A stretch of 32,779 bases of DNA from Planctomycetota bacterium. Lineage in GTDB: Bacteria > Planctomycetota > UBA8108 > UBA1146. The stretch covers positions 1 through 32,779 of the forward strand of contig DQQH01000199.1 of NCBI GenBank assembly GCA_015664425.1, given 5' to 3'. This document shows, in pieces, positions 1 to 10,133 of the stretch. The first letter of the stretch is position 1, and every line of letters begins with the position of its first letter. The notes below the pieces were generated by a model. It saw only the letters and a list, made by a program, of their open reading frames with translations, searched no databases and had not been told where the DNA came from. The position numbers were made by a program, and so were the translations under genes.

Positions 1-163
1 GCACGACGAGACTCCCGAAGAGGAGCCGAAGAAGCTCTCCGAGGAGGAGTTGATGAAAGCCGCTGGGAGTGGGAAAATGAAGGCCGCAGAGGTTGGGAAT
101 AAAGCGTTCGAGATGGAATCGCTGGTCCAAATCGATGCAATTGGCACCATTTACGAGAACTGA
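1..163 (+). CDS. C-terminal end of an unidentified protein (partial)
   Basis: An open frame runs in from the left edge (frame starting at base 2) and stops with TGA at 161-163, giving 53 residues. The first part is very acidic and lysine-rich (TPEEEPKKLSEEELMKAAG), followed by KAFEMESLVQIDAIGTIYEN. No family was recognised. It precedes the FG-GAP gene on the same strand by 126 bases. The start lies outside the window, so nothing can be said about domain or location. Coding status rests on the uninterrupted frame and sensible composition only. Confidence 0.55.
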   Translation, partial: HDETPEEEPKKLSEEELMKAAGSGKMKAAEVGNKAFEMESLVQIDAIGTIYEN

Positions 164-216
164 TTTTAAGCAAATTGTGTGTCCGTTGATAATCCATCGC
201 CCGCGAACTTTCCCCA

Positions 217-261
217 GGGGGTAGAGCCCCCGCGTCCCGTTTCCCCCGGTCCTCCCCGGGG
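217..261 (+). promoter_or_regulatory. Two GC-rich hairpins in the 5' leader of the FG-GAP gene
   Basis: GGGGG (217-221) can pair with CCCCC (227-231) across the loop TAGAG, and CCCCGG (244-249) with CCGGGG (256-261) across TCCTCC. Both lie between the upstream stop and the Shine-Dalgarno site at 279-284. A role in transcript stability or attenuation is only an inference, since GC-rich DNA gives such pairs by chance. Confidence 0.3.
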
Positions 262-278
262 ATCGTGCGGCGAAGTGC

Positions 279-284
279 AAGGAG
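279..284 (+). promoter_or_regulatory. Shine-Dalgarno site deciding the GTG start at 290
   Basis: AAGGAG lies five bases before GTG at 290. This site, plus the signal peptide that begins exactly there, favours 290 over the in-frame GTG at 179. Confidence 0.75.
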
Positions 285-289
285 TCCTC

Positions 290-1714
290 GTGAGCGTTCG
301 AAACTCTCTTCTCGCCGTTCTGATGGCAGTGCCTTTCTCCGCAACTGGCTATTCCCAGCAGGCTCCCATCGAATTTGCTGCTCCGGTTTCGGTGGTGATG
401 GCGGACAAGGTCAATGCCGTCCGGATGGCGGACGTCGATTCCGATGGCCACCTCGACATCATCGCCTTGCAGGGGGAACCGTCACTCGTTTCGGGGATGT
501 TCGTTGCTCTCGGCGATGGCAACGGCAACTTCGATGCCCCCGTCTTCAACGCGATCTCCATCAACTGGCCCTGGGCGGTCGATGTCGGGGACATCAACGA
601 GGATGGAACCGTCGATGCGGTCGTTACCGATTTCCTGAGCGGGCAATTTGCCTATCTGGAAGGAAACGGCGACGGAACTTTCAGCGAACAGCCGAGGTTG
701 GTGCCCGGCTGGGGAGGCGGAAATCCGCAGGTGCAGGTCGCCGATATCGACGACGATGGGCACCTCGACGTGATCGCCGCCGATTTCTTCGGTTCGAAGC
801 TGCAGGTGGCATGGGGGACAGGGATCGATGATCCCCTGGCAGCGTTCGACGGCCTGGCGACGGTCCCGCTGACGGGATTTCCACTCAGCCTCGACATCGC
901 CGATCTCGATGGCGATGGCGACCTCGACCTGTGCTGTGGTTTCAATAGCGGCAGCGGCGGTGGGGTTGCGACCAGCCTCTACCAGGGGAACAGAACCTTC
1001 TCCGCCGAGGAGCGCTCGATCGGCGGGCTGTCCGAGTCTCACTGGTCGACGATGGCCATCGACCTCGACGGCGGATTTCCCGAGATCGTGACGGTCGACG
1101 AGGGTTTGGGAAGCCTTGGCATCTTCACACTGGCTGCAGGGATTCCCCAGCCCGGGATCCCGATCTTCACCGGATCGAATCAGCGCCACGTTGCCGGTGG
1201 GGATCTCGATCTCGATGGAGTCGCGGACCTGGTGATCAGGAACTTCTCCAGCGGCAGTTTCCTCATCTTGCAGGGTGTGGGCGCATTGAAATTCGTGGAG
1301 GTGTTGCTGATCGACGGACCGGTTGCGTTCTCGGGCCTGGAACTGGTAGATGTGAACGAGGATGGAAGCCTCGACATCGTCGCCGGAAACTACGACCAAT
1401 CGACCGTCTCCTACTACCTGAACCTGACGGCAAGCGGGGCTTTCATCCGCGGCGAACTCAACGGTGATGGCAACACCAACATCGCCGATGCCGTCTTTCT
1501 TCTGGCTTACCTGTTCAATGGCGGGCCCACTCCGGGTTGTTTGGATGCCGCCGACACCAACGATGATGGTGGGGTGAACATCTCCGATGCGGTGACCTTG
1601 CTGGCGGTTCTCTTCAACGGAGCCTCTCCCTTCCCGGAGCCTGTCGGGTCGTGCGGTCAGGACCCGACCGCTGACGCACTCGAGTGCGAAGATTCAGGAA
1701 GTTCCTGCCTGTGA
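290..1714 (+). CDS. Secreted FG-GAP/VCBS repeat protein with dockerin-like C-terminus
   Basis: A 474-residue protein starting at GTG behind AAGGAG. Residues 1-24 form a Sec signal (LLAVLMAVPFSATGYSQQ). The body has about six FG-GAP/VCBS-type repeats, seen as Asp-rich loops such as ADVDSDGHLDI, GDINEDGTVDA, ADIDDDGHLDV, ADLDGDGDLDL and VDVNEDGSLDI. These normally bind calcium and build beta-propellers. The last 95 or so residues are dockerin-like, with two loops (NGDGNTNIADAV and NDDGGVNISDAV), ending in the CGxD...C...C tail shared with six other proteins here. This copy has six rather than five residues between the last two Cys. An extracellular binding or scaffold role is inferred; no catalytic motif is visible. 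Confidence 0.88.
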   Translation: MSVRNSLLAVLMAVPFSATGYSQQAPIEFAAPVSVVMADKVNAVRMADVDSDGHLDIIALQGEPSLVSGMFVALGDGNGNFDAPVFNAISINWPWAVDVGDINEDGTVDAVVTDFLSGQFAYLEGNGDGTFSEQPRLVPGWGGGNPQVQVADIDDDGHLDVIAADFFGSKLQVAWGTGIDDPLAAFDGLATVPLTGFPLSLDIADLDGDGDLDLCCGFNSGSGGGVATSLYQGNRTFSAEERSIGGLSESHWSTMAIDLDGGFPEIVTVDEGLGSLGIFTLAAGIPQPGIPIFTGSNQRHVAGGDLDLDGVADLVIRNFSSGSFLILQGVGALKFVEVLLIDGPVAFSGLELVDVNEDGSLDIVAGNYDQSTVSYYLNLTASGAFIRGELNGDGNTNIADAVFLLAYLFNGGPTPGCLDAADTNDDGGVNISDAVTLLAVLFNGASPFPEPVGSCGQDPTADALECEDSGSSCL

Positions 1715-2026
1715 TGGCGATGACCGTCGCGGTGATGGAAGAGTAGGCAGTAAAGAGAGAGAAAAATAGAGACCAATTCGTTTCAGCAGCACCTCTCGCC
1801 CTCACGGGCGAGGTGATTTCAGAGCAGCAAGTTTTCCCTGAAATTCTAAGGCTCTCGGCCCTTCCCCGGGGGTAGGGCCTCTCGCCTGAGCGACGGTACG
1901 CCTGTAAAATGGAAGCGGCAGTATCAAGGGAGTGGCATGCTCCTTGAGCATGTTGGCCTCTTCCCGCCATTGTTGAGTTCGGCGGCGATGGAGACGGGTT
2001 TGGGCAGTGGAATCGGGGTTACCGAC
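1715..2026. other. Intergenic region between two FG-GAP genes
   Basis: About 310 bases with no convincing gene. It holds a perfect 7-bp hairpin (CTCGCCC 1795-1801, loop TCAC, GGGCGAG 1806-1812) with no T-run after it. A TTCCCCGGGGGTAGGGCC stretch at 1862-1879 resembles 210-228 upstream of the first FG-GAP gene. A GGGAG site lies at 1928-1932 before an ATG at 1937, and a hairpin covers that ATG. No clear promoter was seen. Confidence 0.5.
1936..1952 (+). promoter_or_regulatory. Hairpin covering the upstream in-frame ATG at 1937
   Basis: CATGCTC (1936-1942), loop CTT, GAGCATG (1946-1952) is a perfect 7-bp inverted repeat. It includes the ATG at 1937, which has a GGGAG site four bases before it and is in frame with the FG-GAP gene. 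If transcribed, it would hide this start. The signal peptide begins at the later ATG, 2027. Confidence 0.35.
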
Positions 2027-3538
2027 ATGAAGATCACGCTGCTCCTCCTCACCCTGCTGTTATTGCCTCTGAAACTACCGGCACAGATGGGACCGTGCGC
2101 CGGGGTCGGCGATGGCAACTTTATCGATAGCGGTCAGCAACTGGGCAATTATTACAGCAGTACCATCGCCCTTGGCGATGTCGATGGCGACAGCGATCTC
2201 GACCTGATTGTGGCGAATTTTTCTTTACTGCCCAACAGGGTCTACACAAATGACGGAAACGGCCGATTCTCATTCACTGGTCAGTTGCTGGGATCCACGA
2301 GTAGTTTTGCGCTCGCCAGCGGTGATATCGACGGTGACAGCGATCTGGACATCGTTGTTGGCAACAACGGGCCAAACGTGGTCTACACCAATGACGGGAT
2401 CGGCAATTTCACCGATTCCGGTCAGGTTCTGGAAGCAAACGGCACCCATTCAATTGCTCTCGGTGATGTCGATAATGACTCTGACCTGGACATGGTTGTC
2501 GGAAACCACGGCGTGAATCAGGTTTTCACCAACGACGGAAACGGCATCTATTCCGACACCGGTCAGGAACTGGGTTCTTCATTCAGCACAGCCGTTGCCC
2601 TCGGCGACGTCGACGGTGACGGTGATCTTGACATCGTTGTGGGGAATCACGGCCCCCCTCATCCCAATCGTGTCTACATCAACAACGGCGGCGGCACCTT
2701 TACCGACAGCGGGCAGGAGTTGGGTACAAACCCCACCTGCTCCCTTACTCTTGGCGACATCGATGGGGATGGCGATCTCGATCTTGTCGTGGGAAACGAA
2801 GACAGTTTCAACCGCGTCTTGAGCAATGACGGTCAAGGCAACTTCACCGATTCTGGCCAGGAACTGGGAGAGAACGGCAAGTCTGTCGCCCTCGGTGATA
2901 TTGATTCAGACGGTGATCTTGACCTGGTCGTTGGCAATGGCGGTCCCAATCATGTCTACACCAATGACGGCAATGGGCTCTTCACCGACAGCGGGCAAAT
3001 ACTGGGATCTTCCTGGAGTTACTCGGTAGCCCTGGGCGATGTCGATAACGACGGTGATCTCGACATCGCTGTCGGGAATTTCAATTCCAACCACCTCTAC
3101 ATCAATGCGCCCGATGGTCCCAACGACTGCAATCAAAACGGTATCGCCGATGACTGTGATTTGACCGATCCGACATTCGACTGCGATGGTAATGGTATTC
3201 TGGATGTCTGCGAAATCGGACCGGCGACAGACACCAATGGCGACGGGATTCACGATAACTGCCAGGATTTCATCCGCGGCCAATGTAACAGCGACGGTGC
3301 TCTCGATGTCGCAGATGGAATCTTCATGCTCGGATACCTGTCAGGAGCGAATCTGCCGACTCCTTGCCTCTCCGCCTGCGACTTCAATGATGATGGCAAC
3401 ATCAATATCGCAGACCCAATCAACCTCTTTGCTTACCTCTTCAACGGCGGCCCCAGCCCACCGGCTCCTTTTCCCACGTGCGGTGTCGATCTGACAGTCG
3501 ACGTCTTCACTTGTGAAAATTATGGGAGGTGTCCTTGA
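2027..3538 (+). CDS. Secreted seven-repeat FG-GAP/VCBS protein with TSP3-like linker and dockerin-like C-terminus
   Basis: Taken from ATG 2027 it has 503 residues and opens directly with a signal peptide (MKITLLLLTLLLLPLKLPAQ). An in-frame ATG at 1937 has a better ribosome site and would add 30 residues, so the start is uncertain. The body is seven very similar units of about 44-50 residues (FTDSGQxLG ... ALGDxDxDxDLDxVVGN ... NxVYTNDGNG), as expected for a seven-bladed FG-GAP propeller with Ca-binding DxDxDG loops. Next comes a Cys-paired TSP3-like stretch (DCNQNGIADDCD, DCDGNGILDVCE) and a dockerin-like module ending CGVD...C...CP. The stop overlaps the next gene by four bases, so the two are probably co-translated. 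Likely extracellular; ligand unknown. Confidence 0.88.
   Translation: MKITLLLLTLLLLPLKLPAQMGPCAGVGDGNFIDSGQQLGNYYSSTIALGDVDGDSDLDLIVANFSLLPNRVYTNDGNGRFSFTGQLLGSTSSFALASGDIDGDSDLDIVVGNNGPNVVYTNDGIGNFTDSGQVLEANGTHSIALGDVDNDSDLDMVVGNHGVNQVFTNDGNGIYSDTGQELGSSFSTAVALGDVDGDGDLDIVVGNHGPPHPNRVYINNGGGTFTDSGQELGTNPTCSLTLGDIDGDGDLDLVVGNEDSFNRVLSNDGQGNFTDSGQELGENGKSVALGDIDSDGDLDLVVGNGGPNHVYTNDGNGLFTDSGQILGSSWSYSVALGDVDNDGDLDIAVGNFNSNHLYINAPDGPNDCNQNGIADDCDLTDPTFDCDGNGILDVCEIGPATDTNGDGIHDNCQDFIRGQCNSDGALDVADGIFMLGYLSGANLPTPCLSACDFNDDGNINIADPINLFAYLFNGGPSPPAPFPTCGVDLTVDVFTCENYGRCP
2113..3111 (+). repeat. Seven tandem FG-GAP coding repeats
   Basis: Units begin near 2110, 2260, 2400, 2543, 2693, 2838 and 2969, each 131-150 bases. 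Each encodes the same order: G-x-[FY]-x-[DF]-[ST]-G-Q, then the Asp-rich loop, then VYTNDGNG-like. The low divergence suggests expansion within the gene. Confidence 0.75.
3524..3529 (+). promoter_or_regulatory. Shine-Dalgarno site for a TTG start that overlaps the upstream stop
   Basis: GGGAGG lies five bases before TTG at 3535. The TTG overlaps the upstream TGA as TTGA (3535-3538), an arrangement typical of translational coupling. A GTG at 3529 is in frame but falls inside the ribosome site. Confidence 0.65.
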
Positions 3539-4671
3539 GAAAGCGATTTTTCATCCTTTCTATCTTGCTTCTTGCTCCGGTGGTCAACGCTCAGGATCCC
3601 GATTACTTGCTCTACATTCTCGACAGCGGGGCGCCGACCGATGCCAGCATCGATCTCACCGTCAGGCTCGATAACCTGGGGGAACTGGTTAGCGCCTACT
3701 CCTACGGGGTGTGCCACGATCCAGCTGTATTGCAACTCGATGATGCGACCGAGGTCGGGACCGATACCGCCGATGCCAATGGCGGCAATCCTCCCTGGTT
3801 TTTTTCCCTGAACGTTTATCCCGCCCCGGTTCCAGGGGAGTCCGCTGTTGCAGGTTGGAACATGGCAGCGGTGATTGACCTCTTCGGCCAGTTCTTTTTT
3901 CCACCTGCAATCGACTACACTCTTGGCGTTGGCACCTACACGGTTCTTGGAAGCGCCGGAACCTCAACGGTGGTGGAAACCTGCAATTCCGTGGGTGATC
4001 CGCCCTACAATGTCGTCCTCGAACTCTTCGGGAACATTGCTATTCCGACCCAGATCCCGGGAATTATTTCCATCGTGACCTGCGACTCTCTTCCCGACTG
4101 TGATGGAAATGGCGAGAACGACTACTGCGACATCGCAAATGGCGCCGGCGATTGCGATGGCGATGGGGAACTTGACAGCTGCGAAATCGCCAACGGCGCG
4201 CTCGATTGTGACTCCGATGGTGTTCCCGATCCTTGCCAGTTACAGGAAGGAGAGGAAGATTGCGACCAGAACGGGGTCCTCGATGCGTGCGATCTGGCCA
4301 ACCCCGACCTCGACTGCGACGGCAATGGCCTGCTGGATGGGTGTGAAATCGACCCTGGGAGTGATCAGAACGGCGATGGAATTCTCGACAGCTGCCAGGA
4401 TTTCATCCGCGGCGATTGCAACGCCATCGGCACCATCGACCTCGCCGATGCCATCTTCTTGCTCGGTTATCTCTTCGGGAGTTCAGGAGTGGTGTCGTGT
4501 GCCGACGCCTGCGACATCAACGACGACGGCGCCATCGATGTCGCCGATGCCATCTCAATCCTGTCGGCGCTCTTCTCCGGTGGCGAGCCTCCCGGCCAAC
4601 CCTTCCCCTTCTGCGGGCTCGACCCAACCGACGACACCCTCGAGTGCGAGGGTTTCGATAGTTGCGCGTGA
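3535..4671 (+). CDS. Secreted cohesin-like beta-domain protein with TSP3-like repeats and dockerin-like C-terminus
   Basis: A 378-residue protein from TTG 3535, coupled to the FG-GAP gene by a TTGA overlap. It has a Sec signal (FFILSILLLAPVVNAQ), then a domain of about 160 residues with SAYSYGVCHDPAVLQL and a later Cys. The same domain opens the proteins at 12587, 22393 and, more distantly, 23202. Its pattern suggests a cohesin or CBM-like beta-sandwich, which is inferred without a database match. Four to five TSP3-like Cys/Asp repeats follow (DCDGNGENDYCD, DCDGDGELDSCE, DCDSDGVPDPCQ, DCDQNGVLDACD, DCDGNGLLDGCE), then the dockerin-like module ending CGLD...C...CA. No enzyme motif is seen, so a structural or binding role is likely. 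Confidence 0.87.
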   Translation: MRKRFFILSILLLAPVVNAQDPDYLLYILDSGAPTDASIDLTVRLDNLGELVSAYSYGVCHDPAVLQLDDATEVGTDTADANGGNPPWFFSLNVYPAPVPGESAVAGWNMAAVIDLFGQFFFPPAIDYTLGVGTYTVLGSAGTSTVVETCNSVGDPPYNVVLELFGNIAIPTQIPGIISIVTCDSLPDCDGNGENDYCDIANGAGDCDGDGELDSCEIANGALDCDSDGVPDPCQLQEGEEDCDQNGVLDACDLANPDLDCDGNGLLDGCEIDPGSDQNGDGILDSCQDFIRGDCNAIGTIDLADAIFLLGYLFGSSGVVSCADACDINDDGAIDVADAISILSALFSGGEPPGQPFPFCGLDPTDDTLECEGFDSCA

Positions 4672-4737
4672 ATCCTACCGTTACAGTTGTGTGGCCTCCG
4701 CTGGACCCGACCGGGCAGCAAGCCCCCCAAACGCTCC

Positions 4738-5949
4738 CTAGGCGAGGACTTCCTGTGCGAGTTTAAGGCGGTTGGCGATGTCGACCCCTTCGGGGCAGGC
4801 ACGGGTGGCGGCGGCGAAATCGACGCCGTCGATCTCGCGTTCGCCTGGCGACATCTTGCGGTAGAGGCGTTTGGCCTCCTCGGGCTCGTCGTAACACTCG
4901 TAGTACATCAAATAGCGAAGCGAGTCGGCGATGCGGGTGTCGGCGACGACGTGCGGCTGGCAGTACTGGCTGCAGCCCATGCAGGCGAAGCCGCTGGTAC
5001 ATGCGGCCAGGCGATTGAGCTGGTGAAAGTCGGCCATGCCGAGCTTGATCGGCGACCTGGCCGCGGCGACGTTTTCCTTGAGCAGTTCGAGGCTGTCCAT
5101 GTGGGAGACTGCGGAGTCGATGCGTTCGTCGGCCCAGACCGCCTTGAGCTTCGCCTGACCGAGGGTGAAATCCTTGGACTTGAACTTGATAACCTCCTCC
5201 TGCTCGGCAGGGACCGATCTCTGGGTCTTCATGGCGATCAGCCCGATCTTCGCCTTCTTGCAGGCGTCGATCGCACGGTTGAGTTCCTTGTCGCCGTACT
5301 GGCCAAAACTATAGCGGAACATGATCGCGTCGATTCCGCCGACCCTGGCGGCTTTGTTCATCAACTCGACGACGTTGCCGTCGTGGCATGAGAAGCCGAA
5401 GAAGTTGGTTTTCTTGGCCTTCTTCAGCCGTTCGCCCATCTGGAGGTAATCCTTGTCGAGGTACTTGGTGTCGTCGAGCATGTGCATGAAGAACAGGTCG
5501 AGGTGGTCAACCTCGAGTTGCCCCAGGCAGGTCTCCAGGTCGCGCTCGAAGCTGGCAACGTCGGCGCGGCGGCGACGGTGGGGTGCCTTCGAAGTGATCC
5601 ACACCTTGTCGCGGCCCACCTGCTTGACGAACGGGGCCAGCGTCTTGTGGCTCTGGCCGCTCGCGTAGACCAGGGCAGTGTCGAGGTAGTCGACGCCATC
5701 CTTGAATCCGCGGTGAAGCATCTTGTCGTAGGTGGGATCGAAGACCTGCGAGCAGCCAAATAGCAGGATCGGGATCGTCTTGCCGGTATCGCCCAGTTCC
5801 TTGCGAGGAACCCTGTCCAAAGGCTTGGCGGGGCCTGGCTCCTTGTCGGACTCCTGGGCACCGGCCAGCCCACTCATCGCTCCCAGGCCGGCGCCAGCGA
5901 GCATGGTCTTCTTCAGAAATTCCCGGCGACCGACATCGTTGCTGTCCAT
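4738..5949 (-). CDS. Tat-exported aldo/keto reductase with C-terminal Fe-S motif
   Basis: The start at 5949 is chosen because AGGAGG lies four bases before this ATG and the protein then opens with a twin-arginine signal (GRREFLKKTMLAGAGLGA). An upstream in-frame extension would bury it. The 403 residues match the aldo/keto reductase fold. Asp90 and Tyr95 (YLDTALVY), Lys121 (ITSKAP) and His156 (FFMHML) fit the usual catalytic tetrad. The C-terminal part has ACMGCSQYCQ (Cys323, 326, 330) and CP at 385, as in family members with a [4Fe-4S] ferredoxin-like end. It is last in a four-gene operon, 26 bases after the NapHG-like gene, which could supply its electrons. Substrate unknown; NADPH use outside the cytoplasm is doubtful, so Fe-S-delivered electrons are attractive. 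Confidence 0.9.
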   Translation of the reverse strand: MDSNDVGRREFLKKTMLAGAGLGAMSGLAGAQESDKEPGPAKPLDRVPRKELGDTGKTIPILLFGCSQVFDPTYDKMLHRGFKDGVDYLDTALVYASGQSHKTLAPFVKQVGRDKVWITSKAPHRRRRADVASFERDLETCLGQLEVDHLDLFFMHMLDDTKYLDKDYLQMGERLKKAKKTNFFGFSCHDGNVVELMNKAARVGGIDAIMFRYSFGQYGDKELNRAIDACKKAKIGLIAMKTQRSVPAEQEEVIKFKSKDFTLGQAKLKAVWADERIDSAVSHMDSLELLKENVAAARSPIKLGMADFHQLNRLAACTSGFACMGCSQYCQPHVVADTRIADSLRYLMYYECYDEPEEAKRLYRKMSPGEREIDGVDFAAATRACPEGVDIANRLKLAQEVLA

Positions 5950-5975
5950 GTTTCCTCCTGGGACCATTGGTGATC

Positions 5976-7642
<1,667 letters not shown>

Positions 7643-7646
<4 letters not shown>

Positions 7647-8794
7647 AGGATCACCTTGAGGCGGCCGGTGTAGTCGACCCTGCCGCTGCCCTTGGCTTCG
7701 GACTTGTGGAGATACTCGGGCAACTCGTTGGGATCACGTCGGAGAAGGTTCTTGAATGCCCATGCGTCCTGAGCAACCGGGTCGAGGGACGCCATGACGA
7801 CGTCACCATTGACGACGTTCGAGGGATCGCCGCCAGTCGGTCCGTTTTCCATGAGAATCTTGGTGCCGTCGAGAATCGTCAAAGTCGGGCGAATCATGAT
7901 CGAGAGGTCCGAAACGATCTCGTGAATGTCCTGGTGGAACTGGCTGCGGCGTCCACCGAGCAGCCCGTACCAGTTCTTGATGCCCATCGAGGCATAACAA
8001 AGGTTGTGGTCCTTGACGGGTGCGACGCCAATCACCTTGTCGACGTTGGTGAACGGCCGGTGGAAGAACCACCATTCAGTGATCAGTGTGGCGCCCGGCG
8101 TGTTGAGCAGTTTGAAGGCGTTGGAGTCAGGCAAGTAGACGCGACCGCCCGCCTTTTCCGTCGCCTTGCGCAGGCCCGTCTTCATGAAGCAGTCGGCGGG
8201 TGACTCGATGGGGTTGTCGGCGACCCGTACCTCCTGGGCGCGGCAGTCGACGAGCAGCAAGTTGATCAGCGCCTCGATCAGCGCTGGCTGGCTGGTGGCA
8301 CCGAGCGCGGGGGCGCGATCGAAAGCGACGTTCGGCTTGACCAGGACGATGTCACCGGGTTTCACGTAATGTTTGATGCCACCGATGGCGTCGAGCGCCT
8401 TGCGAAGCATCTGTTCGGGGGTGCCGCCGCGGCCGATCCCGACGTCGGCGGTCTGGGTCACTGGCTTGGGCACCCTGAAATCGTTGAGGCGGACCGGCTT
8501 GAACCTGGGCTTGCTGCGCAGCCCCGTCGAGTCTTTGAGAGACAGGGGCCATTCCTTGGGCGCGAGGGCAAGGTAGCTGGTGGCGCCCAGGATCCCCGCC
8601 GCGGCGCCGATGTTTCGCAGGAAACTGCGGCGTTCCATCGTGCCCTTTACGTAGTCGGGTTTCTGGATCGGCTTGGTCTGGGGAGGCTCGCCGGTTCTGG
8701 GGGCCACCGGCTTGGGCTCAGCGGGTGTCGGTTTCGACTGTCCCTCGGGCTCGGCTGCATCTTCCGGGCCGGGGGGTTTTTCTGGCTCGCTCAT
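7643..8794 (-). CDS. Tat-exported DUF362-family protein
   Basis: 383 residues, ATG at 8794 with GGGAG four bases ahead. About 50 Pro/Glu/Lys-rich residues precede a twin-arginine signal ([19 protein letters not shown], from residue 53). An internal ATG at 8638 with AAAGGG before it is an alternative start giving a conventional Tat signal. The mature part has DUF362 hallmarks: [13 protein letters not shown] near residues 147-159, [51 protein letters not shown] and [12 protein letters not shown]362 proteins often carry or sit beside ferredoxin domains. This one lacks Fe-S motifs, but the next gene encodes six. The stop overlaps that gene by four bases. The biochemical role of the family is unclear; a redox or maturation function is inferred from context. 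Confidence 0.88.
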
Positions 8795-8821
8795 CAGGCT
8801 CCCCTCCTCGCCTCCGTCATG

Positions 8822-9952
8822 TTAGCCCTCTTTGCCGCCGAGGTCCTCACCGATTTTATCGCCCTGGCCGTGGAGAATCGTCTGCAGACGCTTCAGGACG
8901 ACCGCCACCGCCTCACGCTGGGGGTGCTTCTCGACCCCAAAGACGATGGTGCCCTCGTGCATCAGGCCGAAATAGGTCTCGAGGAACCTGTGCTGAAGGA
9001 GGATGCGGGCTGCCGTCGAAACGAGGGAATCGTAGTCTTCGAGCAGTTCGACGCGCAACTTGTCGAAAAGTTCCCTGGCAGCGGTGGGGGATTCTGCTGT
9101 GTGGAAAAAAATGCGCGCACCCGCAGCATCTTCGAGGTCGGCAAACCAGAAGCGCCGCGCGAAGCGATACTGAAAGACGTTGCTGGGCTGGTAGCCGATC
9201 TGTTCGAAGGGAACGCCCAGGCCTCGGTTCAGCGTCTCGAATCCAGGTGGGGGGATGCCCTGTTGGCCCAGCCTGGCGAGAGCCTTTACCACCCCCTGGG
9301 TCATCGCCTCGATGGAGTCTGCCGGTGCGTCGCCGAGCGCGTGGAAGAAGAGCCGACCGCTCATGCCGATGGCACCGAGGGTATTTGGTGTGTAATGCAC
9401 GCCTTCGAGGTGGGCGACCGGCTTGTCTCCACGCTGCTCCTGGTAAACGCCGAGGCTGCCTTCGAAAGTGCCCTGGTCGTAGAGGAACACGTCGAGGGAC
9501 CTGCCTTCGCCGGGGTGCTCGAGCTCGATCACCGTCAATTTCTCGAAACCGAACTTCAGGTACTGATCGGCCTGACCGTTGATCTTCTCGTAGAGGGTGT
9601 CGGGCTCGAAGGTCTGCGGGGTCGAAACACTTCGCCAGCCACCGGTCAGCAGCGATGGGTCGAAGGGGCCGAGATTGACTGGCGCGGGGCCGAGGTCGCC
9701 CAGACTCGGGTCTCGCCAGCGCTTGAGCGGTGTCCGGTAGAGGTTGTCCTCGACCGATTGCTTGATGAGCAGGGCGGTTTCGATATCGCGCTCACCCGGG
9801 TCATAGTTGCTGCGCTGGGCGCCGAGCCACAGGATCATGCCGACGATGACCAGGAGCAGCAGCACCCCGACGGCAGCTTCGCCGGTGGGAATCACCTTTC
9901 GAAGGAGCCTGGGGCGCCCAAGTCGATTGAAGACCTTGCTCTTCCTCGCCAT
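8822..9952 (-). CDS. Membrane-anchored protein resembling DUF6599
   Basis: 376 residues, ATG at 9952 with GGAGG four bases ahead. A basic N-terminus is followed by one membrane segment (residues about 24-46, GVLLLLVIVGMILWLGAQ), so most of the chain should face the periplasm. The region around GWRSVSTPQTFEPDTLYEKI and NGQADQYLKFGFEKLTVIEL, then DVFLYDQGTFEGSLGVYQEQ, resembles DUF6599 from memory; this is a tentative match. No Fe-S, heme or catalytic motif is visible. It is the first gene of the redox operon, 27 bases before the DUF362 gene, so it may assist or anchor the exported redox proteins. Confidence 0.75.
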   Translation of the reverse strand: MARKSKVFNRLGRPRLLRKVIPTGEAAVGVLLLLVIVGMILWLGAQRSNYDPGERDIETALLIKQSVEDNLYRTPLKRWRDPSLGDLGPAPVNLGPFDPSLLTGGWRSVSTPQTFEPDTLYEKINGQADQYLKFGFEKLTVIELEHPGEGRSLDVFLYDQGTFEGSLGVYQEQRGDKPVAHLEGVHYTPNTLGAIGMSGRLFFHALGDAPADSIEAMTQGVVKALARLGQQGIPPPGFETLNRGLGVPFEQIGYQPSNVFQYRFARRFWFADLEDAAGARIFFHTAESPTAARELFDKLRVELLEDYDSLVSTAARILLQHRFLETYFGLMHEGTIVFGVEKHPQREAVAVVLKRLQTILHGQGDKIGEDLGGKEG

Positions 9953-10001
9953 CTATCCTCCAGAGCCATCAGCGCATCGCACAGCAGCCTAATTGCTCGG
10001 G

Positions 10002-10021
10002 TACAGTCTACGGTCTCTGTA
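10002..10021. promoter_or_regulatory. Candidate operator between divergent genes
   Basis: TACAG (10002-10006) and CTGTA (10017-10021) form an inverted repeat with a 10-base spacer in the 181-base gap between the redox operon (-) and the esterase gene (+). A direct repeat CGGGTACA occurs at 9998-10005 and 10026-10033. The symmetry fits a dimeric regulator, but the arms are short and could be chance. Confidence 0.25.
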
Positions 10022-10133
10022 TCCCCGGGTACAACTCCGGGCCGGGCGAGGCTCTGTCGAACCCGCGGGTATTCTGCGAGGATACGAGTCGAATTCGGGC
10101 AAGGACAGCGGAGAGGTAACGAGAGAGGTAAAC

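Noticed and set aside
179-289. N-terminal extension of the first FG-GAP protein from GTG 179
   Set aside because: A good ribosome site and signal peptide start at 290. The extension is Pro-rich and covers the hairpin leader.
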